Assembly (NCBI GenBank): GCA_004431415.1
Contig: QPMI01000017.1
Location: forward strand, 310,001-374,000
Direction: 5' to 3'
DNA: 64,000 nucleotides
DNA from: Cyanophora paradoxa
Taxonomy: Eukaryota > Glaucocystophyceae > Cyanophorales > Cyanophoraceae
Each line of letters starts with the position of its first letter. Within the stretch, counting starts at the first letter, position 1. Below are positions 19,570 through 29,279 of this stretch, one piece after another. Both the position numbers and the translations under genes were made by a program. The notes beneath the pieces were generated by a model. That model had not been told where the DNA came from and searched no databases. It worked only from the letters and a program-made list of their open reading frames with translations.

Positions 19570-21006
19570 TCAGTGGGAGCGCTCGCGCTTCTCCTGCTTG
19601 GCGGCGGTGATGGCGGCGAGGCGGACGAAGTCGAGGGAGATAGATTCGAGGGCCGGCCCCGCGGCGAAGGGCGCGGTCGGGGCAGGCGATAGGGGCGTGG
19701 GCGAGGCCGCCGCTCCCGACGGCGATTTGGGCTGCGGGAGGGCCAGGGAGGCCAGGGCGTTCGGCGGGATCGGGGGCAGGGCGGGGAGGGGTATGCTGAT
19801 GCAGCCGCCGGGGGGGTAGACGAGCTCCTTATGGAGGGAGGCGCGGAGGTTCGCCTCTATGGTGCCGTGGACGGTGGGCGCAGCGAAGGGGATCACGTCG
19901 AAGTTGGTTACGCAGCGGAGCGACTTGAGCGGGTCGTTGAGGAAGCGGAGGGTCAGCATGCCCTGCCGGACCAGCCCCGCCGCCGGCGCCTGCCGCGGCG
20001 AGCCCGTCGGCGTGAGCCGGCCGGCGGAGGGCGTGCGCTGCCGGTGCGGGGGCGCCGATGCGGGGCTCCACATGCGCTGCCCGAAGGGCGAGGGGGGCAC
20101 GGAGAAGGGCGGGGAGGGCGTGCGCGGCTCGGGGGAGTCGGAGCAGGCGGAGCGCGGCGAGGAGGAGCTGCCGCTGTGGGCGGGGCTGACGGGGCGGAAG
20201 ACGGAGGAGCGCATGGCGCTGCTGCTGGCGGTGGCGAGCGAGGGCGGCGCCGAGGTCGCCCCGCCCGACGCGAGCGAGTGCCGCAGGCTCAGCGCCGCGC
20301 GGTGCATCACGGGCGAGTCGTGCAGGCTGCCCCGCCGCACGGGCTCCTCGCACGCGTCCAGCTGCAGGTCGTACTCCTCCACCGCCGCCGTCGAGAGCGC
20401 CGGCTCGCTGGCGCCGGAGTCGGAGCCCGGGGGCGCCGGGACTAGCTGCTGCACCGCCCCGACCTCCACCGCGCCTTCTATCTTGAAGTCCGTGAGCGTG
20501 AGGTCAAGGGGCATGATGAGCGGGTTGGCCGCGGCGAGGATGCCCAGCTTCTTCCGCGCCCAGCCGCTGCGTGGGTTCGAGGTCGGTGCCAGTACATTCG
20601 CCTGCGCCCCGAGAACAGAGAATGTTAGCCGCGGAATGGCGCAATCATGATGCATGCGCGCCGGCTCCGCGAACCTGAATCGTAGTCTCGAAGCGCAGGA
20701 GGGCATCGCCATCGTATTTAAAAGAGAATGCAATCTTCGCGTTCTCTTCGGAGAGGTTGAGCACGTCGGTGATTGCCACCTGGGGCGCCTGGCGCAAGCA
20801 TGAGTGAAAGGACTCCGGGCGGGCGCGCGGCAGCGGAAGCTATAACGCACTTTCTCGCCGAACCGAAGTTCAAGCACGTTGAACTTGCCCGCAATCGAAG
20901 GGGGCATCTTGGGTTGGGAGTTGAGCGCGTCGGTCAGCAGCTTCTTGGCGCTCGATATGAAGATCTCATCGGCGTCGAACGCTGGCCAGCTGAACTGGAA
21001 GGCCAT
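19570..21006 (-). CDS. MDM34: Mdm34-like ERMES subunit (SMP domain)
   Basis: Mdm34 is the mitochondrial outer-membrane side of ERMES, the ER-mitochondria tether that moves lipids through SMP domains. The start MAFQFSWPAFDADEIF and KKLLTDALNSQPKMPPSI match the N-terminus of the family. Exon 2 continues APQVAITDVLNLSEENAKIA and FKYDGDALLRFETTIQ, exon 3 ANVLAPTSN then NPLIMPLDLTLTDFKIEG. After an inserted Ser/Pro-rich loop of roughly 170 residues come GMLTLRFLNDPLKSL, CVTNFDVIPFAAPTV and ANLRASLHKEL, the C-terminal SMP block of Mdm34 including the L-x-F-x-NDPL-x-SL signature. Stop 19572-19570. Introns: about 20865-20790 (GTGCGT) and 20676-20602 (GTTCGC). A second ERMES subunit is at 60140-61471. 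Confidence 0.85.
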   Translation of the reverse strand: MAFQFSWPAFDADEIFISSAKKLLTDALNSQPKMPPSIAGKFNVLELRFGEKVRYSFRCRAPARSPFTHACARRPRWQSPTCSTSPKRTRRLHSLLNTMAMPSCASRLRFRFAEPARMHHDCAIPRLTFSVLGAQANVLAPTSNPRSGWARKKLGILAAANPLIMPLDLTLTDFKIEGAVEVGAVQQLVPAPPGSDSGASEPALSTAAVEEYDLQLDACEEPVRRGSLHDSPVMHRAALSLRHSLASGGATSAPPSLATASSSAMRSSVFRPVSPAHSGSSSSPRSACSDSPEPRTPSPPFSVPPSPFGQRMWSPASAPPHRQRTPSAGRLTPTGSPRQAPAAGLVRQGMLTLRFLNDPLKSLRCVTNFDVIPFAAPTVHGTIEANLRASLHKELVYPPGGCISIPLPALPPIPPNALASLALPQPKSPSGAAASPTPLSPAPTAPFAAGPALESISLDFVRLAAITAAKQEKRERSH

Positions 21007-21788
21007 CTTGAGCTCTTCAAGCCAGGCCCGGACTGTGCGCGCCCGCCGGGGCTGACGGGATGACGCCGGTGGCTGCAAAGCAGGGAACAAGCTCACAGCT
21101 CGAGCACGGCTCCGCTTAGCTAGAGCGCCCAGCTGCGATGGGCCGCCCTGCTCGATGACTCTACCCCCTCGGGGCTCGTGCCCCCTGGGCGGGGGTGGGA
21201 TCGACCACGAACGGGGCTCCAACGTTAACGTGTTGCGAGGTACCGGTACCCGGTAGTAGGCCGGTACCGTCGGTACTGCGGTACCTCTGCGATCGCCAGA
21301 CCAGCCTCTCGCGATCGTCGGCCGCGGCCGCGGCCGGATCCGGAGTCTGCGCGGGAGTCCAAGCAGCCTTCCGCCGCTTCTTTTGCAGTACGCCGTACCG
21401 TATACCCAAAGTCGTACGTAGGACGGTCGGGAGGCTGCAGGCAGCTTCATCGTCACCGGCGCCCGCCCGGCCGTCTATCAACTGCATCAGCTGCAGCCGG
21501 GATCGACCAGCCGTGTGCATATATAGCTGGTGATTTGGGCTTAAGCCGCCCGATCCTTGCCCGCAACCGGTACCTGCGAGCAGCGAGCGTCGGTTACTCG
21601 CTTTGAGAGCGGTCGCATCGCAAGCAGGGAGTTTCTCAGTCCATCCCTCCGTTCGCCGAGTGATTTTGGCCGGAATCTGCCGCTCCAGGACTCGGCTTCG
21701 TGAACACAGCTGCAGCGGCACAGCAGCTCGTCCAGCTGCGCCCAGAAGCGGAGGCCGCCAACAGGCAGCCTGGCAGACAGTCCACGGC
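21007..21788. other. Divergent intergenic region, no gene seen
   Basis: Separates the Mdm34-like and alpha/beta-hydrolase starts. Contains clustered GGTACCGG-type motifs at 21238-21290 (several GGTAC copies within 60 bp). No family likeness in any frame. Confidence 0.45.
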
Positions 21789-23430
21789 ATGGCTTCTTTC
21801 AGCGTGATCGAGGTCCGCGGGCGTGCGCTCGAGAGCGCCGCAGTCGCCGTGAGGCCCGGAACGTTGACTGAGGCGGGTGCCAGGGCCACATCTCGGTGCC
21901 AGTCAAGTACATGCCGTTTGAAGATGCAGCGCCCGAAGCAGCCACCGACGAGACCGTCCAGCTTTCGTGCGCCCCCCCGCCCACCACCTGTCCCTCCCCG
22001 GCTTGGGCCGGTCCGGGCCCGCGCCCCGCCCCGGATCCCCGCTCACGCCGCCTCCGAACAGATACTCGGCCTGGGTTCCCGCCGGGGGAGCCGCGAGCGC
22101 CGGCGGCCGCGGGCCCCGCACTGTAATCCTCTTCTGCCAGTGCGCCCCCCCGGCGTCACGGCGTCTGCCCGCCCCGCCCCCGCGGCCGGCCCCGAGCTTT
22201 CCGCCCCGCAGCGGTGCCTTCTCGAGCCGCTCCGACGCCAAGAGCACGGGGCAGGCCCTCGCCCCCCAGGGGTACGCCCGCCAGCCCCTCGGCTTCGCTC
22301 CCGCCCCCCGCCGAATCGCGTGCCCCCAGGATCGCTGTGTACGCGCACGACCAGCGCGGCTGGGGCCGCGACTGGAGCGGCACGAAGGGCTTCGTCCGCA
22401 GCCGCCGCGACTACATCGGCGTACGCCCTGGGCCTTCCTTCTCCTGGCCCCGCCCGGGGAAACCTCACCGGGGTTGCGCGCGGGGGGCGGGCAGGACGTG
22501 GCGACGTTCGCGCGGGTGATCAGCAACCTGCACGCGGAGCGGGACGGGCAGGCGCCGCGCATTTTCCTGGCCGGCCACAGCATGGGCGGCCTCATCGCGC
22601 TGGCGACGGCGCTGACCTTCCCCCGCACCTTCGTCGGCTGCATAGGGATCGCCCCCTGGCTCGACACGAACGCCCCTGTACCCGTCGTCCTCCGCGCCCT
22701 CGCCCCGTGCGTGCGGACCGGCGCTACCCCGAGCCCGACCGTCCCGCACCGGCGGCTCACGGGCGGGCCCGCCCCGGGCCGGGGGAGCAGGGTGCTGAAC
22801 TGCATGGCGCCGAAGATGTCGAGCAAGGCGGAGCAGCCGAGCAGCGACTTCACGAACGACCCCAAGGAGGCGGCCCGCGCCGACGAGGAGGAGCGCACCG
22901 GCATCCGCTACAAGCGCGGCACCATCCGGTGCGCCCCAGAGGCGCGAGGCGGGGGGGCCGCCTGGGGCCCCCGGAAAGAAAGGGAAGAGAAAGAGAAAGG
23001 GGGCGAGGGAAAGAGGAGAGAGCGTGGGGGAGAAAAGGGAGGGTGGCCGGGGCCCCTCCCTCCCCCCAGCCCGGCCTGATGGTCGCGGCCGGGGGGCAGG
23101 TGGTTCGTGGAGTGCGAGAAACTGCAGAAGCAAGTCCGGGAGGGGGCCGGGCGCCTCTCGATGCCGCTCTTCCTGGCGATAGCGGAGCAGGACGTCTCCG
23201 TCTCCAACCCCGCCATCGAGGCGCTGGCCAAGGCGGCCCCCAAGGGCGCCACGCTGCGCAAGTACGCGGGGAAGCACGACCTGGGGTACGAGGTCGCCGA
23301 GGTCCGCGCCGCGCTCTTCGCGGACGTCTCGGCATTCATTCAGGCCTCCCTACCGGGGGCCGCCCCCTCCTCCGCCTCCGCCCCGGCCACCGACACCGGC
23401 GCCGTCCTCCCCGCCACCAACGCGATCTAG
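21789..23430 (+). CDS. Alpha/beta hydrolase, lysophospholipase/monoglyceride-lipase type
   Basis: Serine hydrolase that probably acts on acyl esters such as monoacylglycerol or lysolipid. Motifs in order: GPRTVILFCQ (first core strand), IAVYAHDQRGWGRDWSGTKG (the YD-x-RG block), then IFLAGHSMGGLIALATAL with the GHSMGG nucleophile elbow, MPLFLAIAEQDVSVSNPAIE carrying the acid Asp, and KYAGKHDLGYE carrying the catalytic His. Ser, Asp and His of the triad are therefore visible. Stop TAG 23428-23430. I place the start at 21789 (MASFSVIEVRG); the first splice (about 21818-21880) keeps frame only with a non-GT donor, so the extreme N-terminus is uncertain. No signal or membrane anchor is evident. 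Confidence 0.8.
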
Positions 23431-23908
23431 ATCGGATCCGAGGCGTAGGACGGTTATTGCGCTTCTTAACGTTATTGCTAGTCAGGCTTTAGTATCTTGC
23501 ATTGGATCTAGATTGCGTGGTTGTATGAGGCCCCAGCGGGTTGGTCAAGATATTATTCTTAATGCACGTACACGCGAATTAAACGGGGGCTCCGGCCCCG
23601 GGGTCGGGGCCCGCGCGGGCGCGGCGCCCCGGGGTCGGGGCCCGCGCGGGCGCGGCGCCTCCGCCAGCGACGACAGGTTTAGGAGAGCGTGCGCTAGCCG
23701 AAGCCGCAGCGCTAGCCAGCCCCCCACTCTACATCTGATTGCCGACCTCGCAAATCAGATCACATTTGCTACCCTGCAAAAAGCACGGGAGTGGAATGGA
23801 AGCGTAGGCGTGATGGGAGGCGAGGGAACGGCCGGGCGGGAGGCTGGGGCGGGGCGGGCTGGGGCGGGGCGGGGCTGGGAGGATATACTCCACGGGGGCA
23901 AGGCGCCG
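23431..23908. other. Intergenic with 31-bp tandem repeat
   Basis: No gene seen. From about 23600 to 23660 a GC-only unit that begins GGGGTCGGGGCCCGCGCGGG is repeated twice with period 31 bp. Confidence 0.6.
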
Positions 23909-25000
23909 TCATTGCAGCCGCGGGGACGGGCGGCTGGCGAAGAGACCCCGCACGGCCTCCTTCGCGGCCTCGTACCCGGCGGGATCCGGAGGCCCAGAGA
24001 TACTCAGCTCCACCTCAGGCCGGAGGCCGCGCAGCATCTGGCGCGCGGTTGGTCGGGGCCGGCGGGCCGGCGGGGCGGGGCGGGGCGGGGCCGGCTGGCA
24101 GGCACCTCGAAAGTGCGGAGGGGTACGTCGGTCTGGGAGAGTGTCCTGTAGCACTGGATGCTGAGCTCGAGGCGCTCGAGGGCCGGCAGCGCCAGGACCG
24201 CCCCCGCCCCCGCCCCTCCCGGCGTCCCGTCGATGCAGACAGAGGTGGAGGAGGGTCGTCACGGCGCGCCGCGCGCCGGCGCTGGCGAGGAGGGCGGCGA
24301 CTTGCTCGGGCCCCAAAGCGGAGGCCCCGCCCGAGCTTAAGTCCGAGTCTGCGTGTCCCGATGCGCGAGGCACGTGAGCGCGAGGCGGGGCTGGAACGAG
24401 GCCGGGAGCTCCGGCGCACCGAACAAATAGAGAAAGAGCCGGGCGAGGCGGGGCAGGCCGGAAAGGGCCGCCGCAAACCCGCGCACGGTCGCCGGGTCGC
24501 GCATGTCAAACCCGCGCACGGTCACGGGGTCGCGCACGGTCGCCGGGTCGTGGTGAGGACGCGCTCTCGCCGGCGCTGCCGAGGAACTCGATAACGGCCT
24601 CGTGTCCTTCTTGCTCTCGGTAGAGGGGTCACTGCATGTCTGACCGTGAGGGGAGGAGCGCGCGCCCGCGGGGCCCGCGCGCCGCTCGACTCACCGGTGA
24701 GGCTTATCCGGAGCGCCTCCAGGCGGGGTAGCGCAGCGAGAGCCTCCGCCAGAGCTTGCGCGCCGCTCTCGGAACCGAAAGCGAAGCGACCCCCCGCAGG
24801 GGCGGCCGAGGCGGGCGCCCGAGAGGCGGAGGCGGCCGAGGGCGAGGGCGGCGGCGGGTCCGGCCCCATCCGCTCTGATCTGCGGCGGGATCGGCGCGGG
24901 CAAGGCCGCATCGGAGACTTCGAGTCGGACGTGCAGGCCTTCGACACACTCCAGGAGCGGAATCGCTCGGCTTGATCGCTCAGCTTAACACAGCCTCTCG
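23909..25000 (-). CDS. Leucine-rich (LRR/F-box-like) protein, 5' end uncertain
   Basis: Exons show leucine patterns of irregular LRR proteins: IPLLECVEGLHVRLEVSDAA (24963 downward), QALAEALAALPRLEALRISL, AAALSGLPRLARLFLYLFGA, EQVAALLASAGARRAVTTLL and LALPALERLELSIQCYRTLS. The last exon reads MLRGLRPEVELSISGPPDPA and ends SRPSPRLQ at 23909. Repeats are too irregular to call a class; this looks like the LRR half of an F-box-type adaptor, but no F-box was found. Between the first two motifs the frame changes without a clear intron, so a missing base or a misread splice is possible. The start may be further upstream, up to the zinc-ribbon-like exon at 25151-25456. Confidence 0.45.
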
Positions 25001-25150
25001 AGTGTCGACGTCTCCTCCGTCTGCCCCGCGGCACTCGAAGTCGCTTGCCGCTTCTGGCAGGTCTGCGTGCGGTCCTCGGTATGCGTATGGGGCAGCGAAT
25101 CTACGCACGCATCCGAACCTACAGACGCATCCGCATCAGCGCGTCGGTCG

Positions 25151-25456
25151 CTACAGCGCATCTGCTTCTGAAGTTGCGCGGGCCAGGCCGTGTGCCGACC
25201 GCTGTTCACTTGCTGCATGGTGGTCGGCGCTCGCAGAGCTCCACGCGGCAATCGTACCCCGCAAATGCGTCATCCCCCATTGGCTTCCCTCAGGTTCCCT
25301 GCCTTCAGCAGTCGCGGAGGGCTTGTAGCGCGCCCAGCACTCAGGACAAGTGTGAAGTCGCCAGAAATACGAACCGCCTCCGCAGGCGGGGCACTCGGCG
25401 ACCGGTACCGGTGCGGTTTTCCTCCCTCGGTGCGGTTTTCCTCCCCTGGAGTCCAA
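25151..25456 (-). CDS. Possible zinc-ribbon exon
   Basis: An open frame with two spaced CxxC pairs, AECPACGGGSYFW then HTCPECWARYKPS, the layout of a zinc ribbon. There is no ATG in frame before it (the open frame starts at a TTG after an in-frame stop), so it would have to be an internal exon or a chance frame. A 17-bp unit GTGCGGTTTTCCTCCCT-like is duplicated at 25412-25445 just upstream of the first cysteines. Could be the 5' exon of the leucine-rich gene at 23909-25000. The rest of 25001-25807 shows nothing else. Confidence 0.25.
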   Translation of the reverse strand: MDSRGGKPHRGRKTAPVPVAECPACGGGSYFWRLHTCPECWARYKPSATAEGREPEGSQWGMTHLRGTIAAWSSASADHHAASEQRSAHGLARATSEADAL

Positions 25457-25807
25457 TAGTGGTCATTCGACCAGGGAGGATGCCAGCAACGAGTCGTGCT
25501 CGTTGAAACGCGCTCTCAGCTGGTTTGACTCGCGGAGCGACCGTAGGTGCTGCTTTTTCGACTTCGACTTGCCTTCAATTGCTTATGATTGCCTTCGAAT
25601 CAGATTGCGCGTGCCAGCTTTACGTTCCCGCCCCGGACGTCGACAGCGCGCGCGCGGCCGCAGCCAGCGCTGGCGCAGGACGAGTCGGTACGCGTACGCG
25701 TATTGGACCGCGTTATTCTGCGCATTTTGTGTATTTATCTTTGTCCAGACACGCGACGCAACCGGAGCTGTCGAACCGGCGCCGGCGCCAGCTATAGCTA
25801 GATCGGA

Positions 25808-27654
25808 ATGGCGCCCACACCCAAGGAGCAGTTCGAAGCATTGATCGATTTTATCGAGAAGTTCGTGGCTCTCCGACCCGGCCCTCTCAAGCCGCCCGGC
25901 CCTCGCGAACCGCCTATGTTGTTAATGTTGTCGCATTGCATGCGCAGCTATTATGATCATGATCATGAGGACCGAGAAAACGACCACTGCCGGCGCCATG
26001 TTTTCGAGGTCGAATCCGCAGAAGCTATCGCTTCATCGACACGCGGCCTTCGAAATCGAGCCCGGAAGATTGACGAGAGCGCCCCTTTCCTTCTGAATCC
26101 AGCGATCAAGCACGGAAAGAACAGCTTCTCCATGCAAATCTTCGTCAACACGGACCCCGGAGACCCCTTGAACCCCGAGGCCTACGAACCCGCCACCGTT
26201 TATTACGTCCCAAAGAACTCGCCTTACTGCGGCAGAGAGATTTATACCGAGAAGCTACAGTCTGGTGCGCCAGAAAGATTTGATTTCGCCTTACTGCGGC
26301 AGAGAAATTTAATGTTAATTTAGCCATGATCAGTTCAACGCGTACGGTTGCTTATTTAATTTCTTTAAACTTGACCCATGGCGTCCTAGATCTAGAGCTC
26401 ATGTACGTATACATTAATGTAATATTTACACTTGCAAATGCAGGCTTCTACATCGAAACCCAGCCAGGCCGGCGATTCATCGTTGTCGCCGAGCACTGGG
26501 GTGAGGCTCTCGATGTGCGCACGTACAGCTCGGAGACAATGAAGCGGGAGAAAAAGAAAGCAGGGGCCGGAGCCCGAGTTGAGCTCCACTTCGATGTGTG
26601 CCATTTGCAGATTTCAAATTATTATTCCCTGTAGCGTTCGCGTCTCGGGCACTGATTTTTGTTTTTATTCTCAGCTCTCTCTTGAACCAAATTACTGTTA
26701 CACGGTCCCGCCCGGCGGTCGTTATGCCGTGCTCGGCTCAACAGTACTAGTGCACAATGCCCCCATTGTGCGGCCGTTCGTCTTCAGCGAAAACGAATTT
26801 GTCGAGGTCAGCAGCTCCGGGTCCACCGCTGCAGCTGGCGATGCGGCGGCCTCCAGCTCGAGCTCGTCCTCGCGATCGGCCGCGCATCCCAATGGAGCTG
26901 GCGAAATTAAGATGGAGTTTTTTACCAGGCTTGAGAAAGTTGTGAAGAAGCCAAAGCTCCAGCCGCCATCGCCGCCGCCGACGCCACCGCCGCAGCCACC
27001 TCCACCACAGCCGCAGCCTTCAACGCCCAACGTTAATTTGCAGCCTGTAGCTGCTGCTTCGCAGTCTGCGGCCGAGTCTCAGCCCGATCGTGATCAGTCA
27101 GCTGCAGCCTCATCCTCTGCGACGCCAGCAGCCCCCGTCGCGACCAGCCCGGCCATCAAGAAGGACAGCAAGCTTGCCATTTCCATCGGCGCCCTTGCGA
27201 CTGTCGACCAAGAAAACTTCTTTGTCTGCGACGACGACTACAAGCTGGAGCCCCCGGCGCCGGCGCCGTCCCCTTCGCCACCAGTCCACGCGTACGCCAG
27301 CTTGGATCCGTCCCATGGCCAGCCCAGCGGAAACACAAACGGCAAGAAGGGAAAGCAAGCGGCTGCTGCTGCAGCTGGCGTTGATCACGAGAAGAGCCAG
27401 GGCAAGAATTCGAAGTTGGGCTCAGAACAAGGACAAGATGCCATTGACAAGGAGAAGGACAAGGGCAAGTGCAAGGACAAGGAGAAGGGGAAGGAGAAGG
27501 ACAAGGACAAAGAGCCCAAGAAGCCTAAAACTCCGAAGAAGCGCCCCGAGCCTGTGATCGAGTGCCTGAGGACGGAAAAGCTGGTCACCCTGACGGTCTA
27601 CTACCGCTCGAAGCTGTGGATGGCGCTGGCCGGCCTCCGCCCCGACCTCGTCCG

Positions 27655-27685
<31 letters not shown>

Positions 27686-28401
27686 GAGGGGAGCTCGAGC
27701 CAAGGCGACGCCAACGCCGGCGCAGGCTCGAGCGGCGCTGGGGCGCAGAAGAGCAACAGCGCGCCGAAGAAGGATCCGGTCTTCGTTGGTGCGTTCCAGC
27801 CATATTAATATGTTGTTAATGCTCTTAAGCCAAAAGACCTAACATATCCCGCAGACCTGAGCTCTGACACTGAGGAGGAGGCGACGTTCCTCCCTGCGAC
27901 GTTCTGTCCCGACACCGGCATCGAGCCCGTCAACTTCAACCTGAAAATCTCCGGCTGCCCCACGGTTTGCCTCTCTTTCTGATCATGGGTGGAGCACGTG
28001 TACGGCCCTCGGCCCGCTGACCGAAGCGCAGGCGGCGGAGCTGTACAAGGCGGTGGCGGCGGCGGCGGAGGTCGGGCCGCCGCCGCGCGGCAAGCGCCAC
28101 GTCGTCTCCTTCCATGACGGCGATAAAAAGGTGCCGGCCGCCTAGGCCTAGGCCTGCATGTAGCTGCCACGTGCACCTAGAGCCGGTCACAATCGATTGC
28201 AATTGGGAGCAGGGGCCGGGCTCGAGCTCATCATCACGCGTGCGGCCCCCGCATGCGCAGGTGAAGATCCTGCCGAAGCTCTCGGACCGCTCGTACTGCA
28301 GGCTGCGGGACAAGGCGACCGAGGTCTTCATCATCCTCGAGACCGTGAACCTTGAGACCGTGATTGAGGAGGACCCCGACAGCGCACCCGAGGACACCTA
28401 G
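25808..28401 (+). CDS. Unknown protein with Ser/Pro-rich and Lys-rich linkers
   Basis: Not recognised with confidence. Exon 1 starts MAPTPKEQFEALIDFIEKFV; a splice from 26267 to 26441 joins YTEKLQSG to FYIETQPGRRFIVVAEHW in frame. A second splice leads to LEPNYCYTVPPGGRYAVLG and APIVRPFVFSENEFVEV. Then follow a Ser run, a Pro/Gln run and a Lys/Asp/Glu-rich stretch (27430-27560), then IECLRTEKLVTLTVYYRSKL, a Ser/Ala-rich linker and DLSSDTEEEATFLPATF. Further exons give AAELYKAVAAAAEV and VKILPKLSDRSYCRLRDKA, with TAG at 28399-28401. The folded N-terminal part, ending in RPFVFS, loosely recalls DUF7918-type domains of fungi and protists; this is a guess. Codon use in exon 1 is less GC-rich than in neighbours. 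Splices are all in phase, so the gene looks real. Confidence 0.6.
26222..26312 (+). repeat. Short direct repeat at splice donor region
   Basis: TCGCCTTACTGCGGCAGAGA occurs at 26219-26238 and again at 26286-26305, once in the exon and once in the following intron. It may be a small recent duplication that moved the donor site. Confidence 0.6.
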
Positions 28402-29279
28402 ATCTAGATCTAGAGGCTACAGAGTGCTTTTCTAATGCTTTACTTTGTTGTATTGCTCGGCCGGCCGCGGGGGCTTCGCCTTCACAACTTCCGCCGCGGC
28501 CGGCGCGGCTCTTTTCATAATCAGTTGTCCCTTGGTATTTGGCCTTCCTGTCCTGATTTTTTTTGGCTTCTCAGAGTCTGCATGTCAGATACAGGTGTGG
28601 GGTGCCCCCAAATCGTTAGTGCGCATCGGGGGTGCCCCCAATATTGTTGCTAGATTCTCCAGTTGCATTTGCAATGCTTCATCGAATATTTGTATCGGTG
28701 TTGCAGTATTAATTAATTGAAGCCAGCTGCAGTTCAAGGTTATAGGCGAGCTTGAGTTAGAGTGTAGCGGGCACCGTGCTCGTTAGATCAGATATACTGC
28801 TGCGCATGCTTCAAATTTCATTCCGAAGTTCATGATCATGATCAGGAATAGCGCAGCTCAGCGGCTTTTCATGATCATGATCATTCATTTGAGTACTGAC
28901 TAGCTGCGGACGTCCGGATGACTCTAGGGTCACCTAGAGAGATCGTTCACGATTATCATTCCGCAGTGCCGCGGTGCCAGAAGTATGATGACGATATCGG
29001 ATCAAACCGGTACCGTTGAGCGGCTGATCATGAACTCTCATGATCATGAGCAGCTGCAGGCTTGGCCTTGGACCCCGTCGCGGCGCCCGGGGCCCCTACG
29101 CTTTAAATTTTTTAATTCGAAGCCGCTGCAAAATTGCGAGCCTCGTACGCAAATTTGCAAGCCTGTGCGTACATGTGATCATGATCATCGCGATCGGATT
29201 ACAAGCTTAAGCTAGTACTCGACGGACGCGCGGGGCCGGGTGGCATAGCGGGGCGGGGCCCCGGCCCGCGGCGGGGCGG
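28402..29279. other. Long intergenic region with ATGATCAT palindromes
   Basis: No gene seen. AT-richer than the genes. Palindromic CATGATCATG-type sequences occur near 28832, 28870, 29028-29048 and 29177. Two copies of GGGGTGCCCCC, each able to form a hairpin, lie near 28599 and 28630, about 31 bp apart. Convergent 3' ends of the flanking genes abut it. Confidence 0.55.
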
